Shown: positions 25,228 through 35,022, counted from the stretch's first letter. The stretch: 47,856 nt of DNA from an uncultured Erysipelotrichaceae bacterium (GCA_900538465.1 UPXV01000022.1:1-47856), one strand, 5' to 3'. Numbers and translations are program-made. The notes: generated by a model from the letters alone, not told the origin.

Positions 25228-26468
25228 TATTCTTCCTCCCATTTTTTAAATATTAATGAAGCATTATGACCACCAAAACCTAATGAATTGTTCATGGCAT
25301 AATGAATGTCTTGATTTCTTCCAACATTAGCAACAATATCTAAATCACATTCTTCATCTTTATTTTGATAATGAATAGTCGCTGGAATATAACCATCTTC
25401 TAAAGCTTTTAAACAAATAACAGATTCTAAAGCCCCACTGGCACCTAAAAGATGTCCTGTATATGATTTTGTTGATGACATGGCTAAAGCATAGGCATGA
25501 TCACCAAAAGCATATTTAACTGCAGCAGTTTCTGTTTTATCATTTAAAGGTGTACTTGTTCCATGCGCATTGATATAATCAATTTCACTTGGTTTTAATG
25601 AAGCATCTTCTAAAGCATTCTTCATTGCTTTTCCACCACCACTTCCATCAGATAATGGGGCAGTCATATGATAAGCATCACAAGTCGCTCCATAGCCAAC
25701 AATTTCACCATAGATTTTTGCACCACGATTCAAAGCATGTTGTAAATCTTCTAATACAAGAACTGCTGCTCCTTCACCCATAACAAAGCCACTACGTTCT
25801 TGATCAAAAGGAATCGAAGCACGATTCTTATCTACACCCGTATGCAAAGCTTTCATTGAAGCAAATCCCGCAACTGCTAATGGTGTAATAGAAGCTTCAC
25901 TTCCTCCAGCAATCATTACATCTTCATAACCATCTCTAATTTTATGAAATGCTTCACCAATTGCATTTGTTCCTGCTGCACATGCTGTAACAACAGATGA
26001 AACATGCCCTTTGGCTCCTAAATCAATGGCTACACTTCCAGCTGCTAAATTGATTAAAGTCATTGGTATAAAATAAGGAGAAACTTTTGATGGACCACGA
26101 TTGAATAAAGTTTGTTCTGCTTTTTCAATAGATTCTACACCACCAATTCCAGAACCAATAATCACTCCAAAACGATCTTTATTGATTGTTTCTAAATCAA
26201 GATTTGCATTTTCAATTGCTTGTTTAGATACAATTCTTGCAAATTGTGTAAAACGATCATTAAACTTTAATTCACGTTTACTAAAATAGTATTCACTATC
26301 AAGATTTTTAACTTCACCTGCTAATTTGACTTTATAATCAGTTGTATCAAAATGCGTAATTTCATCAATTCCACAGATTTGATGAGTAATACTATTCCAC
26401 ATTTCATCAACTGTATTTCCAATGGGTGAAACAACTCCCATTCCTGTAATTACTACTCTTTTTTTCAT
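25227..26468 (-). CDS. fabF: 3-oxoacyl-[ACP] synthase II FabF
   Basis: A 413-residue condensing enzyme extending acyl-ACP with malonyl-ACP. The Cys-His-His triad is visible: C163 in TACAAGTNA, H302 in NAHGTSTPLND and H339 in SYTGHLLGASGA. The length is standard. It is the only FabF/FabB type synthase here, so it probably covers all elongation after FabH. It lies between fabG (13-base gap) and fabZ. Confidence 0.97.
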   Translation of the reverse strand: MKKRVVITGMGVVSPIGNTVDEMWNSITHQICGIDEITHFDTTDYKVKLAGEVKNLDSEYYFSKRELKFNDRFTQFARIVSKQAIENANLDLETINKDRFGVIIGSGIGGVESIEKAEQTLFNRGPSKVSPYFIPMTLINLAAGSVAIDLGAKGHVSSVVTACAAGTNAIGEAFHKIRDGYEDVMIAGGSEASITPLAVAGFASMKALHTGVDKNRASIPFDQERSGFVMGEGAAVLVLEDLQHALNRGAKIYGEIVGYGATCDAYHMTAPLSDGSGGGKAMKNALEDASLKPSEIDYINAHGTSTPLNDKTETAAVKYAFGDHAYALAMSSTKSYTGHLLGASGALESVICLKALEDGYIPATIHYQNKDEECDLDIVANVGRNQDIHYAMNNSLGFGGHNASLIFKKWEEE

Positions 26469-26481
26469 TCTTGTTACCTCC

Positions 26482-27216
26482 TTACATCACCATGCCACCA
26501 TCTACATTAATGACTTGGCCTGTTATATATTTCGCATCATCACTTGCTAAAAAATAAGCAACGTTAGCGACATCTTCAGCCTCACCTAATGATTTTAAAG
26601 GAATGGCTTGTAAGATATTTTCTTTTGTTTGTTCATTTAAAACATCAGTCATATCAGTTGCAATAAATCCTGGAGCAATCGCATTGACACGAATATGACG
26701 TGGTGCAAATTCCTTGGCAATTGATTTTGTTAAGCCTAAAACGCCAGCCTTACTCGCTGCATAATTGGCTTGCCCAGCATTACCAATTTCACCAATCACA
26801 CTAGACATATTGATAATCACTCCTGATTTTTGTTTCATCATAATTCGACTGACAGCTTTGATTGTATTGAAAGTGCCTTTTAAATTCACATCAATTACAT
26901 CCATAAATGATTCACTATCCATTTTTAATAATAACTGATCCTTGGTAATCCCTGAATTATTGACTAGCACATCAATACGTCCAAATTTTTCCATGACAGC
27001 TTTCATCATATCTTCCATTTCTTGATAGTGACTGACATCCCCTTGATAAGTCAATGCCTCTACACCTAATGCTATGCACTGTTCTTTAACAGCATTGGCT
27101 TTTTCTTCACTTCCACGATAATTGATCACGACATGATATCCTTGACTTGCAAACTTAAGCGCAATCGCTTTTCCAATACCACGCGCCGCTCCGGTAATCA
27201 CTGCAACTTTATTCAT
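26482..27216 (-). CDS. fabG: 3-oxoacyl-[ACP] reductase FabG
   Basis: A 244-residue classical SDR reducing 3-oxoacyl-ACP with NADPH. It has the cofactor motif TGAARGIGKAIA (residues 8-19), NNSG at 86-89, and the catalytic residues S139, Y152 and K156 (NYAASKAGV). Its first 8 bases overlap the fabD 3' end, which suggests translational coupling. Confidence 0.97.
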   Translation of the reverse strand: MNKVAVITGAARGIGKAIALKFASQGYHVVINYRGSEEKANAVKEQCIALGVEALTYQGDVSHYQEMEDMMKAVMEKFGRIDVLVNNSGITKDQLLLKMDSESFMDVIDVNLKGTFNTIKAVSRIMMKQKSGVIINMSSVIGEIGNAGQANYAASKAGVLGLTKSIAKEFAPRHIRVNAIAPGFIATDMTDVLNEQTKENILQAIPLKSLGEAEDVANVAYFLASDDAKYITGQVINVDGGMVM

Positions 27217-28123
27217 CTTTCAACGCTCCTAACAATTGATTTAAACTTTCTATACTATCAACACTATAAACAGGAATTGATTTATCTGTTTTTTTCACAA
27301 ATGCACTTAAGGCTTTGCCTGGCCCTATTTCCACAAAGGCTTCAACCCCATGATCAATCATATATTGAAGTGATTGATAAAAGTAGACACTTGATTTGAT
27401 TTGTTTGGTTAAAATATCAATAAGCTTTCCATCTTCTTCTTTTCCAGAAATATTATAAACAACCGGAATTTGTGGTTGATGAATATCATATTTTTCTAAT
27501 TCTGCTTTTAATTTCATTGAAGCATCTTCAAGTAATGGTGAATGGAAAGCTCCTGAAACCTTTAAAGGAATTACACGCTTCGCTCCAGCTTCTTTTAATT
27601 TTTCTGTTGCTTTTTCAACGGCTTCTTTTTTCCCAGTAATAACAATTTGTCCAGGACAGTTATAATTTGCAATTGTCACGTCATCTATATCTTTAATAAC
27701 ATCTTCAATGCGACTGGCATCCATTGCTAAAACAGCTGCCATTGAAGTCGTTCCTGCTGGTAAAGCTTCACTCATCAATTGACCTCTACGTCTTACAATC
27801 GCAATGGCATCTTGAAGATCAAATGCCCCAGCATATGTTAAAGCTGAATATTCCCCTAAAGAAAGTCCAGCCACATAATCAGGATGAATACCATAGGATT
27901 CAATAACACGTGCAATTGCTAGTGAAGTTGTTAATAAACAAGGTTGTGCATAAGATGTTTCATTTAAAATATCTTCTGGTCCTTCAAAACAAACTTTTTT
28001 GACATCAAAATCAATATGTGCTTGATTGAAAACGTCTCTAACCACTTCATATTGTTCATAAAGTTCTTTTCCCATTCCCACATATTGAGCACCTTGCCCA
28101 GCAAAGATAAATCCTAATTTCAT
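27209..28123 (-). CDS. fabD: Malonyl-CoA:ACP transacylase FabD
   Basis: A 304-residue alpha/beta hydrolase-type acyltransferase loading malonyl groups onto ACP. It has the oxyanion GQGAQ loop (10-14), the nucleophile S88 in GLSLGEYSAL and the histidine of SGAFHSPLL. Its ATG shares four bases (ATGA) with the stop of the upstream fabK-like gene. Confidence 0.96.
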   Translation of the reverse strand: MKLGFIFAGQGAQYVGMGKELYEQYEVVRDVFNQAHIDFDVKKVCFEGPEDILNETSYAQPCLLTTSLAIARVIESYGIHPDYVAGLSLGEYSALTYAGAFDLQDAIAIVRRRGQLMSEALPAGTTSMAAVLAMDASRIEDVIKDIDDVTIANYNCPGQIVITGKKEAVEKATEKLKEAGAKRVIPLKVSGAFHSPLLEDASMKLKAELEKYDIHQPQIPVVYNISGKEEDGKLIDILTKQIKSSVYFYQSLQYMIDHGVEAFVEIGPGKALSAFVKKTDKSIPVYSVDSIESLNQLLGALKDE

Positions 28124-29184
28124 AGATATTCCTCCATTTCATTCATATACTTTTGAATCAATTCATTGACATGTTTCATTTTTGTGATTTTAGCGGCTTG
28201 TGTTCCAACAAAAACCAATCCATTTTCAACATTGCCTTTAACACTTTGAATTAAAGCTTCACTTATGCAATAAGGTGTATCTTCTGGTGTACATGGAATC
28301 ATACAGTGAAGACAATTTTTCATTGTGATATTGCCTGTCTTACGTGTCTTTTTCACAAACTCATTCACAATGGCACGACCTGGAAAGCCTGTTGGACTTT
28401 TCACTATTTCAATATCTTCATCACATGCTTGAATGACAGCATCTTTAAAAGCTTGAGAGGCATCACATTCATAAGTTGCAATAAAAGGTGTTGCGATTTG
28501 GACACCGGTTGCTCCTAAATGAATAAACTGAGCAATTTTCTTTCCTGAATCAATACCTCCTGCGACAAAAATAGGAATCATCTTTTTAAATTTTTCCTCA
28601 AAAGGTTTTAATTCTTTTTTCACATCAGCTAAGATTTCACTCAATGTCTGACAAGTTCCATTTAACAGATCTTCTTTTTTAAAACCTAAATGTCCACCCG
28701 CTTCACTACCTTCAATAACCACAAAATCAGGTGTATATTGATAACGTTTTTCCCAGACTCTCGCAATTAATCTTGCCGCTTTTCCACTTGAGACAATTGG
28801 TGCTAACAAGGTTTTTCCTTTGGCATATTTCGGTAAATCTAACGGAAGTCCAGCCCCCGAAATAATCGCATCACATCCTCCATCAACAGAAGCTTTAACA
28901 AGATCTTCATAACCCTGTCCTGCGACCATAATATTCACACCAATCAACCCATGACCTTGAGCAATCTCTTTAGCACGTTTGATATGATCTTTAATTGCTT
29001 GGCAATTTGTTGCGATAGGATTTTGGCGAAAACCTTCATAAAGATAGCCCGGATGAGCAGCACTAATGACACCCATTCCACCACACATTGCGACATGTCC
29101 TGCCAGTGATGATAAAGAAACACCAACTCCCATTCCACCTTGAATAAGAGGAATGTCTAAGTATTTATCTTGAATTTGAATCAT
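28120..29184 (-). CDS. FabK/nitronate-monooxygenase-like flavoprotein with C-terminal cysteine motif
   Basis: A 354-residue TIM-barrel FMN enzyme of the NPD/FabK superfamily. It has IQGGMGVGVSLSSLAG at the N-terminus, VIEGSEAGGHLG in the middle, and FVAGGIDSG for phosphate binding. Unlike the true FabK just upstream, it carries KNCLHCMIPCTPEDTPYC near residue 290, a CxxC-x3-C-x7-C cluster that could bind a metal or Fe-S centre. It is placed inside the fab operon between fabK and fabD, fused by an ATGA overlap to fabD. Its reaction is unknown: a second enoyl reductase, a reductase of unusual acyl chains, or a nitronate monooxygenase are all possible. Confidence 0.88.
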   Translation of the reverse strand: MIQIQDKYLDIPLIQGGMGVGVSLSSLAGHVAMCGGMGVISAAHPGYLYEGFRQNPIATNCQAIKDHIKRAKEIAQGHGLIGVNIMVAGQGYEDLVKASVDGGCDAIISGAGLPLDLPKYAKGKTLLAPIVSSGKAARLIARVWEKRYQYTPDFVVIEGSEAGGHLGFKKEDLLNGTCQTLSEILADVKKELKPFEEKFKKMIPIFVAGGIDSGKKIAQFIHLGATGVQIATPFIATYECDASQAFKDAVIQACDEDIEIVKSPTGFPGRAIVNEFVKKTRKTGNITMKNCLHCMIPCTPEDTPYCISEALIQSVKGNVENGLVFVGTQAAKITKMKHVNELIQKYMNEMEEYL

Positions 29185-30126
29185 TTAGATTTCCTCCATA
29201 ACATCACTTAACTTTTGATAGGCAACTTGCGTTGATGACATCATGTCATCTAAGATTTGTTGCATTGGCTTTTTTTCTTTAATCATTCCTGCAATTTGAC
29301 CCATCATCACTGAACCTGTTTTCATATCACCATCTTGAACAGCTTTACGTAAACCACCTAATGTCAATTTTTCTAATTCTTCACGACTTTCAAAATGACC
29401 TTCTAATTTTAAATATTGTCTTGCCATCTGATTCTTTAAAATACGAACAGGTGTATTGACACTTTTCCCTGTCACTACAGTATCTGTATCTTTTGCCTTG
29501 ATAACTGCTTCTTTATAATTGTCATGAATTGGACATTCATCTGCTACCAATAAACATGTTCCAACTTGAACACCACAGGCACCTAATGCAAGTGCGGCCA
29601 CCATTCCTCGACCATCACCAATTCCTCCAGCTGCAATCACTGGAATATTAACGGCATCTACAACTTGTGGTAATAATGCCATGGTTGTCATTTCACCAAC
29701 ATGTCCACCAGATTCGCCACCTTCTACAATCAATGCATCAGCCCCAGCACGTTCCATTCTTTTGGCTAAACCAACACTTGGAACAACTGGAAAAACTTTA
29801 ATTCCAGCACTTTTTAACTTTTCCATATAAGGTCCAGGATTCCCAGCACCTGTTGTCACCACTGCAACACCTTCTTCAACAATGACATCAACGATTTCTG
29901 ACGCATAAGGATTCATCAGCATAATATTGACACCAAATGGCTTGTCTGTAAGTTGTTTACATTCTTGAATCTGTGCGCGTGTTTGTTCTCCATTTAATGA
30001 ACCTGTTGCAATAATCCCAAGTCCGCCACAGTTAGACACACAAGATGCAAACTGAGCAGTTGCAATATTGGCCATAGCCCCTTGAATAATGGGATATTTT
30101 ATATTTAATAATTTATTTAACATCAT
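29185..30126 (-). CDS. fabK: Enoyl-[ACP] reductase II FabK
   Basis: A 313-residue FMN-dependent TIM-barrel enzyme reducing enoyl-ACP, the final step of each elongation cycle. YPIIQGAMANIATAQFASCV, GFGV-like PFGVNIMLMNP, IVEGGESGGHVG and AAGGIGDGRG match FabK. No FabI or FabL gene is in the window, so FabK-type reduction (triclosan-insensitive in the family) is expected. I chose ATG 30126, just after AGGAGGAG; ATG 30123 is also possible. The first 14 bases overlap fabH. Confidence 0.94.
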   Translation of the reverse strand: MMLNKLLNIKYPIIQGAMANIATAQFASCVSNCGGLGIIATGSLNGEQTRAQIQECKQLTDKPFGVNIMLMNPYASEIVDVIVEEGVAVVTTGAGNPGPYMEKLKSAGIKVFPVVPSVGLAKRMERAGADALIVEGGESGGHVGEMTTMALLPQVVDAVNIPVIAAGGIGDGRGMVAALALGACGVQVGTCLLVADECPIHDNYKEAVIKAKDTDTVVTGKSVNTPVRILKNQMARQYLKLEGHFESREELEKLTLGGLRKAVQDGDMKTGSVMMGQIAGMIKEKKPMQQILDDMMSSTQVAYQKLSDVMEEI

Positions 30127-31099
30127 TTTCTCCTCCTGCTTTATCAATCAATGTTGCTCCAAATGTCAATCCTGAGCCAAATCCTACAAGAATAATACGT
30201 TTATGCTCATCAATCAGTCCTTCTTGTCTTGCCAAAGCATAGGCAATAGGAATACTCGCTGCTGATGTATTTCCATAGTCTTGTAAATTGACATAGAACT
30301 TTGAAATATCCACTTTCATTTTTTTAGCAACATGATTAATAATACGTAAATTGGCTTGATGAGGAATAATCAAGTCGATATCATCTATTGATAATTGAGC
30401 AAGTTCTAAGACTTGTTCAATTGATTCTTTTAAAACCCTCACTGCAAATCTAAACACATCATTTCCCTGCATTGTTAAAAAACTTTGAATTGGCTGATGA
30501 TTTTCTAAATGTTCAATAAGTGGTAATCCTTCAGCCTTTAAAACACCATTTAAATCTCCTTCACTATTGGCATAGTGATACAATTTTGATTGTCCTCGAC
30601 TCATAATCACAGCACCTGCCCCATCCCCAAATAAGACACATGTACTGCGATCATTCCAATCAATCATTTTACTTAATGTTTCACTACCAATCACCAAAAT
30701 ATTTTGATAACGATTTAACAAATCACTTGCAACTTGAAAAGCATATAAGAAACCACTACATGCAGCATTTAAATCAAAAGCCAAAATGGGATAATCATTT
30801 AAACCTAATTTTGCTTGCACCAAACAAGCAGTAGATGGAGTCATACAATCAGGGGTCATTGTTGCAACAATAATCACATCAATATCCTCTTTTTGAATTT
30901 GCGCATTATCAATTGCCTGTAATGCAGCACGAACTGCCAAATCACTCGTATTTTCGCCAACACTTACATAGCGTGATGATATTCCTGTTCTTTGAACAAT
31001 CCATTCATCACTTGTATCAACTCTTTTTTCTAAATCAAAGTTTGTAATTTTTTGATTAGCTTTGGCTATACCACTACCTAATATTTTTATTTGATTCAT
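30113..31099 (-). CDS. fabH: 3-oxoacyl-[ACP] synthase III FabH
   Basis: A 328-residue condensing enzyme starting chains from an acyl-CoA and malonyl-ACP. It has C114 in NAACSGFLYA, the His of IIPHQANLRI and the Asn of DYGNTSAASIP, the FabH Cys-His-Asn triad. It overlaps accA by four bases (ATGA) and fabK by 14 bases. Primer preference (acetyl or branched) cannot be read. Confidence 0.96.
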   Translation of the reverse strand: MNQIKILGSGIAKANQKITNFDLEKRVDTSDEWIVQRTGISSRYVSVGENTSDLAVRAALQAIDNAQIQKEDIDVIIVATMTPDCMTPSTACLVQAKLGLNDYPILAFDLNAACSGFLYAFQVASDLLNRYQNILVIGSETLSKMIDWNDRSTCVLFGDGAGAVIMSRGQSKLYHYANSEGDLNGVLKAEGLPLIEHLENHQPIQSFLTMQGNDVFRFAVRVLKESIEQVLELAQLSIDDIDLIIPHQANLRIINHVAKKMKVDISKFYVNLQDYGNTSAASIPIAYALARQEGLIDEHKRIILVGFGSGLTFGATLIDKAGGENDVK

Positions 31100-32016
31100 G
31101 ACATTCTTCCCATCTCACGAAATTTTTGATAACGTTTTTCTAACATTTCTTTTTCTTTCATATTTTCAAGCTTTTCAAGTTCCTGTGTCAAATAACAATC
31201 TAAATCATGTAAAACAAGTTTTAAATCATTTTGCATACCACCTGTTGGTTCTTTCACTAAATAATCAATAATTCCTTTTTGATACAAATCATATGATGTT
31301 AATTTCATCACTTCAGCAGCTTCTTGAGCTCTTGTTTCATCTTTCCATAAAATACTAGCAAATCCTTCTGGTGATAACACAGAATAAATTGCATTTTCCA
31401 TCATACAAATACGATCAGCAACACTTAATGCTAAGGCTCCCCCACTTCCACCTTCTGAAAGTACAACACAAATCACAGGTGTTTTTAAATCAGAAAATGT
31501 ATATAGACATTCAGCAATGGCTTGTGCTTGACCTCTTTCCTCTGCTTCAATTCCTGGATATGCACCAGCCGTATCAACAAAAGTAATAATTGGACGATGA
31601 AATTTTTCAGCTTGTTTTGCAAGACGAAGGGCTTTACGATAACCTTCAGGATTACACATTCCAAAATTTCTCTCTAAATTTTCTTGCAAAGATTTTCCTT
31701 TGGCTTGAGCAATCACTGTCACTGGTTTGTCATGAAAATATGCAATTCCCCCAATCATCGCATGATCATCTCCAAAACAACGATCTCCATGGAATTCATA
31801 AAAATCGTGAAACAATCCTTCAATAAAATCACTTGCTTTAGGACGTGATGGATCTCTTGCGAGAGTGACACGATCCCATGCAGAAAGATTTTCATAAGTT
31901 TCTTTGATTAATTCATCAATTTGTTTTGTTAATGTGTCATATTCTTGACCAGGTTCCAGTGTCAAAACACGTGCTTGGAGTTCTTTGATTTTTCTTTCAT
32001 TTTCCACTATATTCAT
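31096..32016 (-). CDS. accA: Acetyl-CoA carboxylase carboxyltransferase subunit alpha AccA
   Basis: A 306-residue crotonase-fold subunit. It forms the carboxyltransferase with AccD, moving CO2 from carboxybiotin on AccB to acetyl-CoA. Characteristic segments are PEGYRKALRLAKQAEKF, FVDTAGAYPGIEAEERGQ and LSEGGSGGALAL. It overlaps both accD and fabH by ATGA, so the subunits are probably made in balance. Confidence 0.96.
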   Translation of the reverse strand: MNIVENERKIKELQARVLTLEPGQEYDTLTKQIDELIKETYENLSAWDRVTLARDPSRPKASDFIEGLFHDFYEFHGDRCFGDDHAMIGGIAYFHDKPVTVIAQAKGKSLQENLERNFGMCNPEGYRKALRLAKQAEKFHRPIITFVDTAGAYPGIEAEERGQAQAIAECLYTFSDLKTPVICVVLSEGGSGGALALSVADRICMMENAIYSVLSPEGFASILWKDETRAQEAAEVMKLTSYDLYQKGIIDYLVKEPTGGMQNDLKLVLHDLDCYLTQELEKLENMKEKEMLEKRYQKFREMGRMS

Positions 32017-32882
32017 GAGCGACCTCCATGCATTCTCAGTAAATCCGAGAAAACTTTCTTTAAATCTTTTCTTTCAACAATCATATCTATAAATCCCTTA
32101 TCTAATAAAAACTCAGCTGTTTGAAAACCTTCAGGTAATTCCTGCTTCATTGTTTTTTCAATAACACGCTTTCCAGCAAATCCAACTAATGCATGAGGTT
32201 CAGCAATAATAATATCCCCTAGCATAGCAAAACTTGCACTTACACCACCCGTTGTTGGATGGGTTAGTAGAGTGATATAAAAGCCTCCAAGATTTGAAAA
32301 TCTTTTTAATGCACTTGAAACTTTTGCCATTTGCATTAAAGAATCAATTCCCTCTTGCATACGCGCACCACCACTGGTACAACTAATAATCAAAGGTAAC
32401 TTTTTACGCGTTGCTAACTCGACACCTTTACAGATTTTTTCACCAACGACTTTCCCCATACTTCCCATCATAAAACGAGAATCCATAATACATAAAACTA
32501 CCTTTTGATGATCAATTTGCCCAATTCCACAAATCACCGCTTCATTCATACCAGTTGTCATCTTGGCTTTTTGAAGTTTTTGATCATAACCAGGAAAATC
32601 TTCAATATTTTTAGAAATATCTCTTTGAAAATATTCACGCCAGCTACCTTCATCAACAAGATCACGGATTCTTTGTCTAGCACTGATTTTCATATGATTT
32701 CCACAATGTGGACAAACATAATCATTTTCTACTAAGGTAAAATAAGGAATTGATTGATGACAAGCATCACATTGTTTAAAAATATTATCTGGTACTTCTT
32801 TTTTTGCTTTGGGTTTATGTCTTTTTAACCAAGTTGAAAATTCTTTTAATTCTTGGTTTCTTTTTTTAAACAATTGATCCAT
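32013..32882 (-). CDS. accD: Acetyl-CoA carboxylase carboxyltransferase subunit beta AccD
   Basis: A 289-residue subunit with the N-terminal zinc ribbon CDACH...CPHCG (four Cys, about residues 37-61) and a carboxyltransferase core with SCTSGGARMQEG and HPTTGGVSASFAMLGD. The zinc ribbon of AccD also binds mRNA in E. coli; whether it does here is unknown. Its start overlaps the accC 3' end by 17 bases. Confidence 0.96.
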   Translation of the reverse strand: MDQLFKKRNQELKEFSTWLKRHKPKAKKEVPDNIFKQCDACHQSIPYFTLVENDYVCPHCGNHMKISARQRIRDLVDEGSWREYFQRDISKNIEDFPGYDQKLQKAKMTTGMNEAVICGIGQIDHQKVVLCIMDSRFMMGSMGKVVGEKICKGVELATRKKLPLIISCTSGGARMQEGIDSLMQMAKVSSALKRFSNLGGFYITLLTHPTTGGVSASFAMLGDIIIAEPHALVGFAGKRVIEKTMKQELPEGFQTAEFLLDKGFIDMIVERKDLKKVFSDLLRMHGGRS

Positions 32883-34233
32883 TCTCTTTCAACTCCTTTA
32901 TAAAGTTTTCACAAAATCCTGTATCATAACTTCCATCAATAAAGTCTTTCGCATGTAAGACATAGTAATGGAATTTTGTATTGGTAGAAATTCCATCAAT
33001 AATAACTTCACTTAATGCTGCACGCATTTTTTTAATACATTCAAGACGTGTTGGCGCAAATGTAATCAATTTTAAAATCATTGAATCATAATATGGTGAA
33101 ATAACACAACCATTATACATAGCACTATCAACACGGATTCCACGACCTCCTGGAATATGCATAAAAGTGATTTTTCCAGGTGTTGGTGCAAAATCTCTAT
33201 TCATATCTTCAGCATTGATACGACATTCTATTGCATAGCCATTTTGTTTAATATCTTCTTGTTGATAAGGCATCTTTAAACCTTCTGCCATCTTTAACTG
33301 TAATTTGATTAAATCAATACCACAAATCATTTCTGTAATGGGATGTTCCACTTGAATTCTGGTATTCATTTCCATAAAATAATAATTTCCATGTTTATCT
33401 AAAAGAAACTCAATTGTTCCAACACTGTTATAACCGACATGACGACAAGCCTTCAAGGCATCTTCAAATAATTTTTCTCTGATTTCTTTTTTTAGAATAT
33501 GACAAGGTGCTTCTTCAATCATCTTTTGATGACGTCTTTGGAAAGAACAATCACGTTCAAACAAGTGAATCACATGTCCATATTGATCTCCAACAACTTG
33601 AACTTCAATATGTTTAGGATTTTCTATATATTTTTCTAAATAAACATCATCATCACCAAAACATGCTTTCGCTTCTGATTTCGCATTTTGATATTGCGTT
33701 TCAAATTCATCTTCATGACGAATAATACGCATACCTCTACCACCACCGCCATTGCTTGCTTTAATCATCACAGGATATCCTAATTCATCGGCAATTTTCT
33801 TTCCATGTTGTAGAGAATCTATAATTTCTTTAGAACCAGGAATCACAGGAACACCAGCTTCTTTCATCAATTTTCTCGCTTGTGCTTTATTTCCTAACAT
33901 ATCAATAATTTCAGGAGATGGTCCAACCCAAATCAATCCACATTGAATAACGAGTCTCGCAAATTGACTATTTTCACTTAAGAACCCAAATCCTGGATGA
34001 ATTGCATCACAACCAGTATTGCAAGCCGCTTGAATAATCGCATTCATATTCAAATAAGATTCATTGGCTAAAGGTCCACCAATACAAACAGCTTCATCAG
34101 CAAGTTGAACATGTAATGATGACTTATCAGCTGTTGAATAAACTGCAACACTTTGAATTCCCATTTCTTTACATGTTCTTATAATTCTAACAGCAATTTC
34201 ACCACGATTCGCAATTAATAATTTTTCAATCAT
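32866..34233 (-). CDS. accC: Biotin carboxylase AccC
   Basis: A 455-residue ATP-grasp enzyme carboxylating the biotin on AccB. It has LIANRGEIAVRIIRTCKE at the N-terminus, the ATP glycine-rich loop KASNGGGGRGMR, and the catalytic region FMEMNTRIQVEHPITEM. Length is standard. It lies 9 bases after accB. Confidence 0.97.
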   Translation of the reverse strand: MIEKLLIANRGEIAVRIIRTCKEMGIQSVAVYSTADKSSLHVQLADEAVCIGGPLANESYLNMNAIIQAACNTGCDAIHPGFGFLSENSQFARLVIQCGLIWVGPSPEIIDMLGNKAQARKLMKEAGVPVIPGSKEIIDSLQHGKKIADELGYPVMIKASNGGGGRGMRIIRHEDEFETQYQNAKSEAKACFGDDDVYLEKYIENPKHIEVQVVGDQYGHVIHLFERDCSFQRRHQKMIEEAPCHILKKEIREKLFEDALKACRHVGYNSVGTIEFLLDKHGNYYFMEMNTRIQVEHPITEMICGIDLIKLQLKMAEGLKMPYQQEDIKQNGYAIECRINAEDMNRDFAPTPGKITFMHIPGGRGIRVDSAMYNGCVISPYYDSMILKLITFAPTRLECIKKMRAALSEVIIDGISTNTKFHYYVLHAKDFIDGSYDTGFCENFIKELKENGSIV

Positions 34234-34242
34234 GATTTCACC

Positions 34243-34656
34243 TTACCCTATCATCATTAAAACTTGATCATATTCAACTGTTTCTCCATCACTTACATTG
34301 ATAGATAAAACTGTTCCACTCACTGTCGCTTTAATTTCATTCATCACTTTCATCGCTTCAATAATACAAACGGTATCTCCCTCTTGAATGTGTTGACCAA
34401 CTTTCACAAATGGTTCTTGATTTGTTCCACTGGCTTGATAATATGTTCCTACAAGTGGACTCGTAATTGCTGTTCCTTGTTCTTGTTTCACTTCTTCAAC
34501 TTCTTGAATAGGTGTACTCTTTATTGTTTTTACAACTTCCACTGGTTCCATTTCTTTTTCTAAAGTGATATGCAAATCACCATCAGTTAAGTCCATTTTT
34601 GAAATTTGACTTTCTTCAAACATTTTCATGATTGATTTGATTTTTTCTGTATCCAT
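34243..34656 (-). CDS. accB: Biotin carboxyl carrier protein AccB
   Basis: A 137-residue carrier with a flexible linker (about 40-62, rich in Pro, Glu, Val) and a C-terminal biotinyl domain. K103 in EAMKVMNEI is the biotin attachment site recognised by BirA. It is the second gene of the operon, 40 bases after acpP. Confidence 0.96.
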   Translation of the reverse strand: MDTEKIKSIMKMFEESQISKMDLTDGDLHITLEKEMEPVEVVKTIKSTPIQEVEEVKQEQGTAITSPLVGTYYQASGTNQEPFVKVGQHIQEGDTVCIIEAMKVMNEIKATVSGTVLSINVSDGETVEYDQVLMMIG

Positions 34657-34696
34657 AAATTTTCCTCCTTAGAAAAATAAGCTAAGATAACTTAGC

Positions 34697-34921
34697 TTAT
34701 TGTTTAGATTCAATTAATTTCACGATATCTTCAACTGTAACTAAAGCAGCTAATTCTTCATCACTGATTTCAACATCAAATTCAGTTTCTAAATCTAAAG
34801 ATAATTCAACTGCAGCTAATGAATCAATTCCTAAATCATCTTTTAAGTTAGATTCTAATTTGATATCTTCTCCTTCAATATTTAATGATTCTACTAATGC
34901 ATCTTTCACTTGTTCAAACAT
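34697..34921 (-). CDS. acpP: Acyl carrier protein AcpP
   Basis: A 74-residue acidic ACP with the phosphopantetheine site S34 in DDLGIDSLAAVEL. As first gene of the operon, with AGGAGG before its ATG, it carries all intermediates made by the downstream enzymes. It is about half identical by eye to the second ACP at 22777-22998. Confidence 0.97.
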   Translation of the reverse strand: MFEQVKDALVESLNIEGEDIKLESNLKDDLGIDSLAAVELSLDLETEFDVEISDEELAALVTVEDIVKLIESKQ

Positions 34922-34967
34922 TTATATTTCCTCCTATATGTTTATTTACTTAAAACTTTTTAATTTC

Positions 34968-34989
34968 TTACTTCAAATTTTTGAAGTAA
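34968..34989. promoter_or_regulatory. 22-bp palindromic operator candidate of the fab operon
   Basis: Perfect 10-bp arms TTACTTCAAA and TTTGAAGTAA with a 2-base centre. It starts 4 bases after the -10 box, so it covers the transcription start. Size and place fit a FabT- or FapR-like repressor site, although it does not match the usual FapR sequence. Confidence 0.7.
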
Positions 34990-34993
34990 TGCT

Positions 34994-35022
34994 AGTATAT
35001 ACCTCTTTTTTTGATTTGTAAA
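34994..35022 (-). promoter_or_regulatory. Promoter of the acpP-fabZ operon
   Basis: -35 TTTACA (35017-35022), 17-bp spacer, -10 TATACT (34994-34999) on minus. It stands between the bioY terminator and acpP. Confidence 0.75.
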
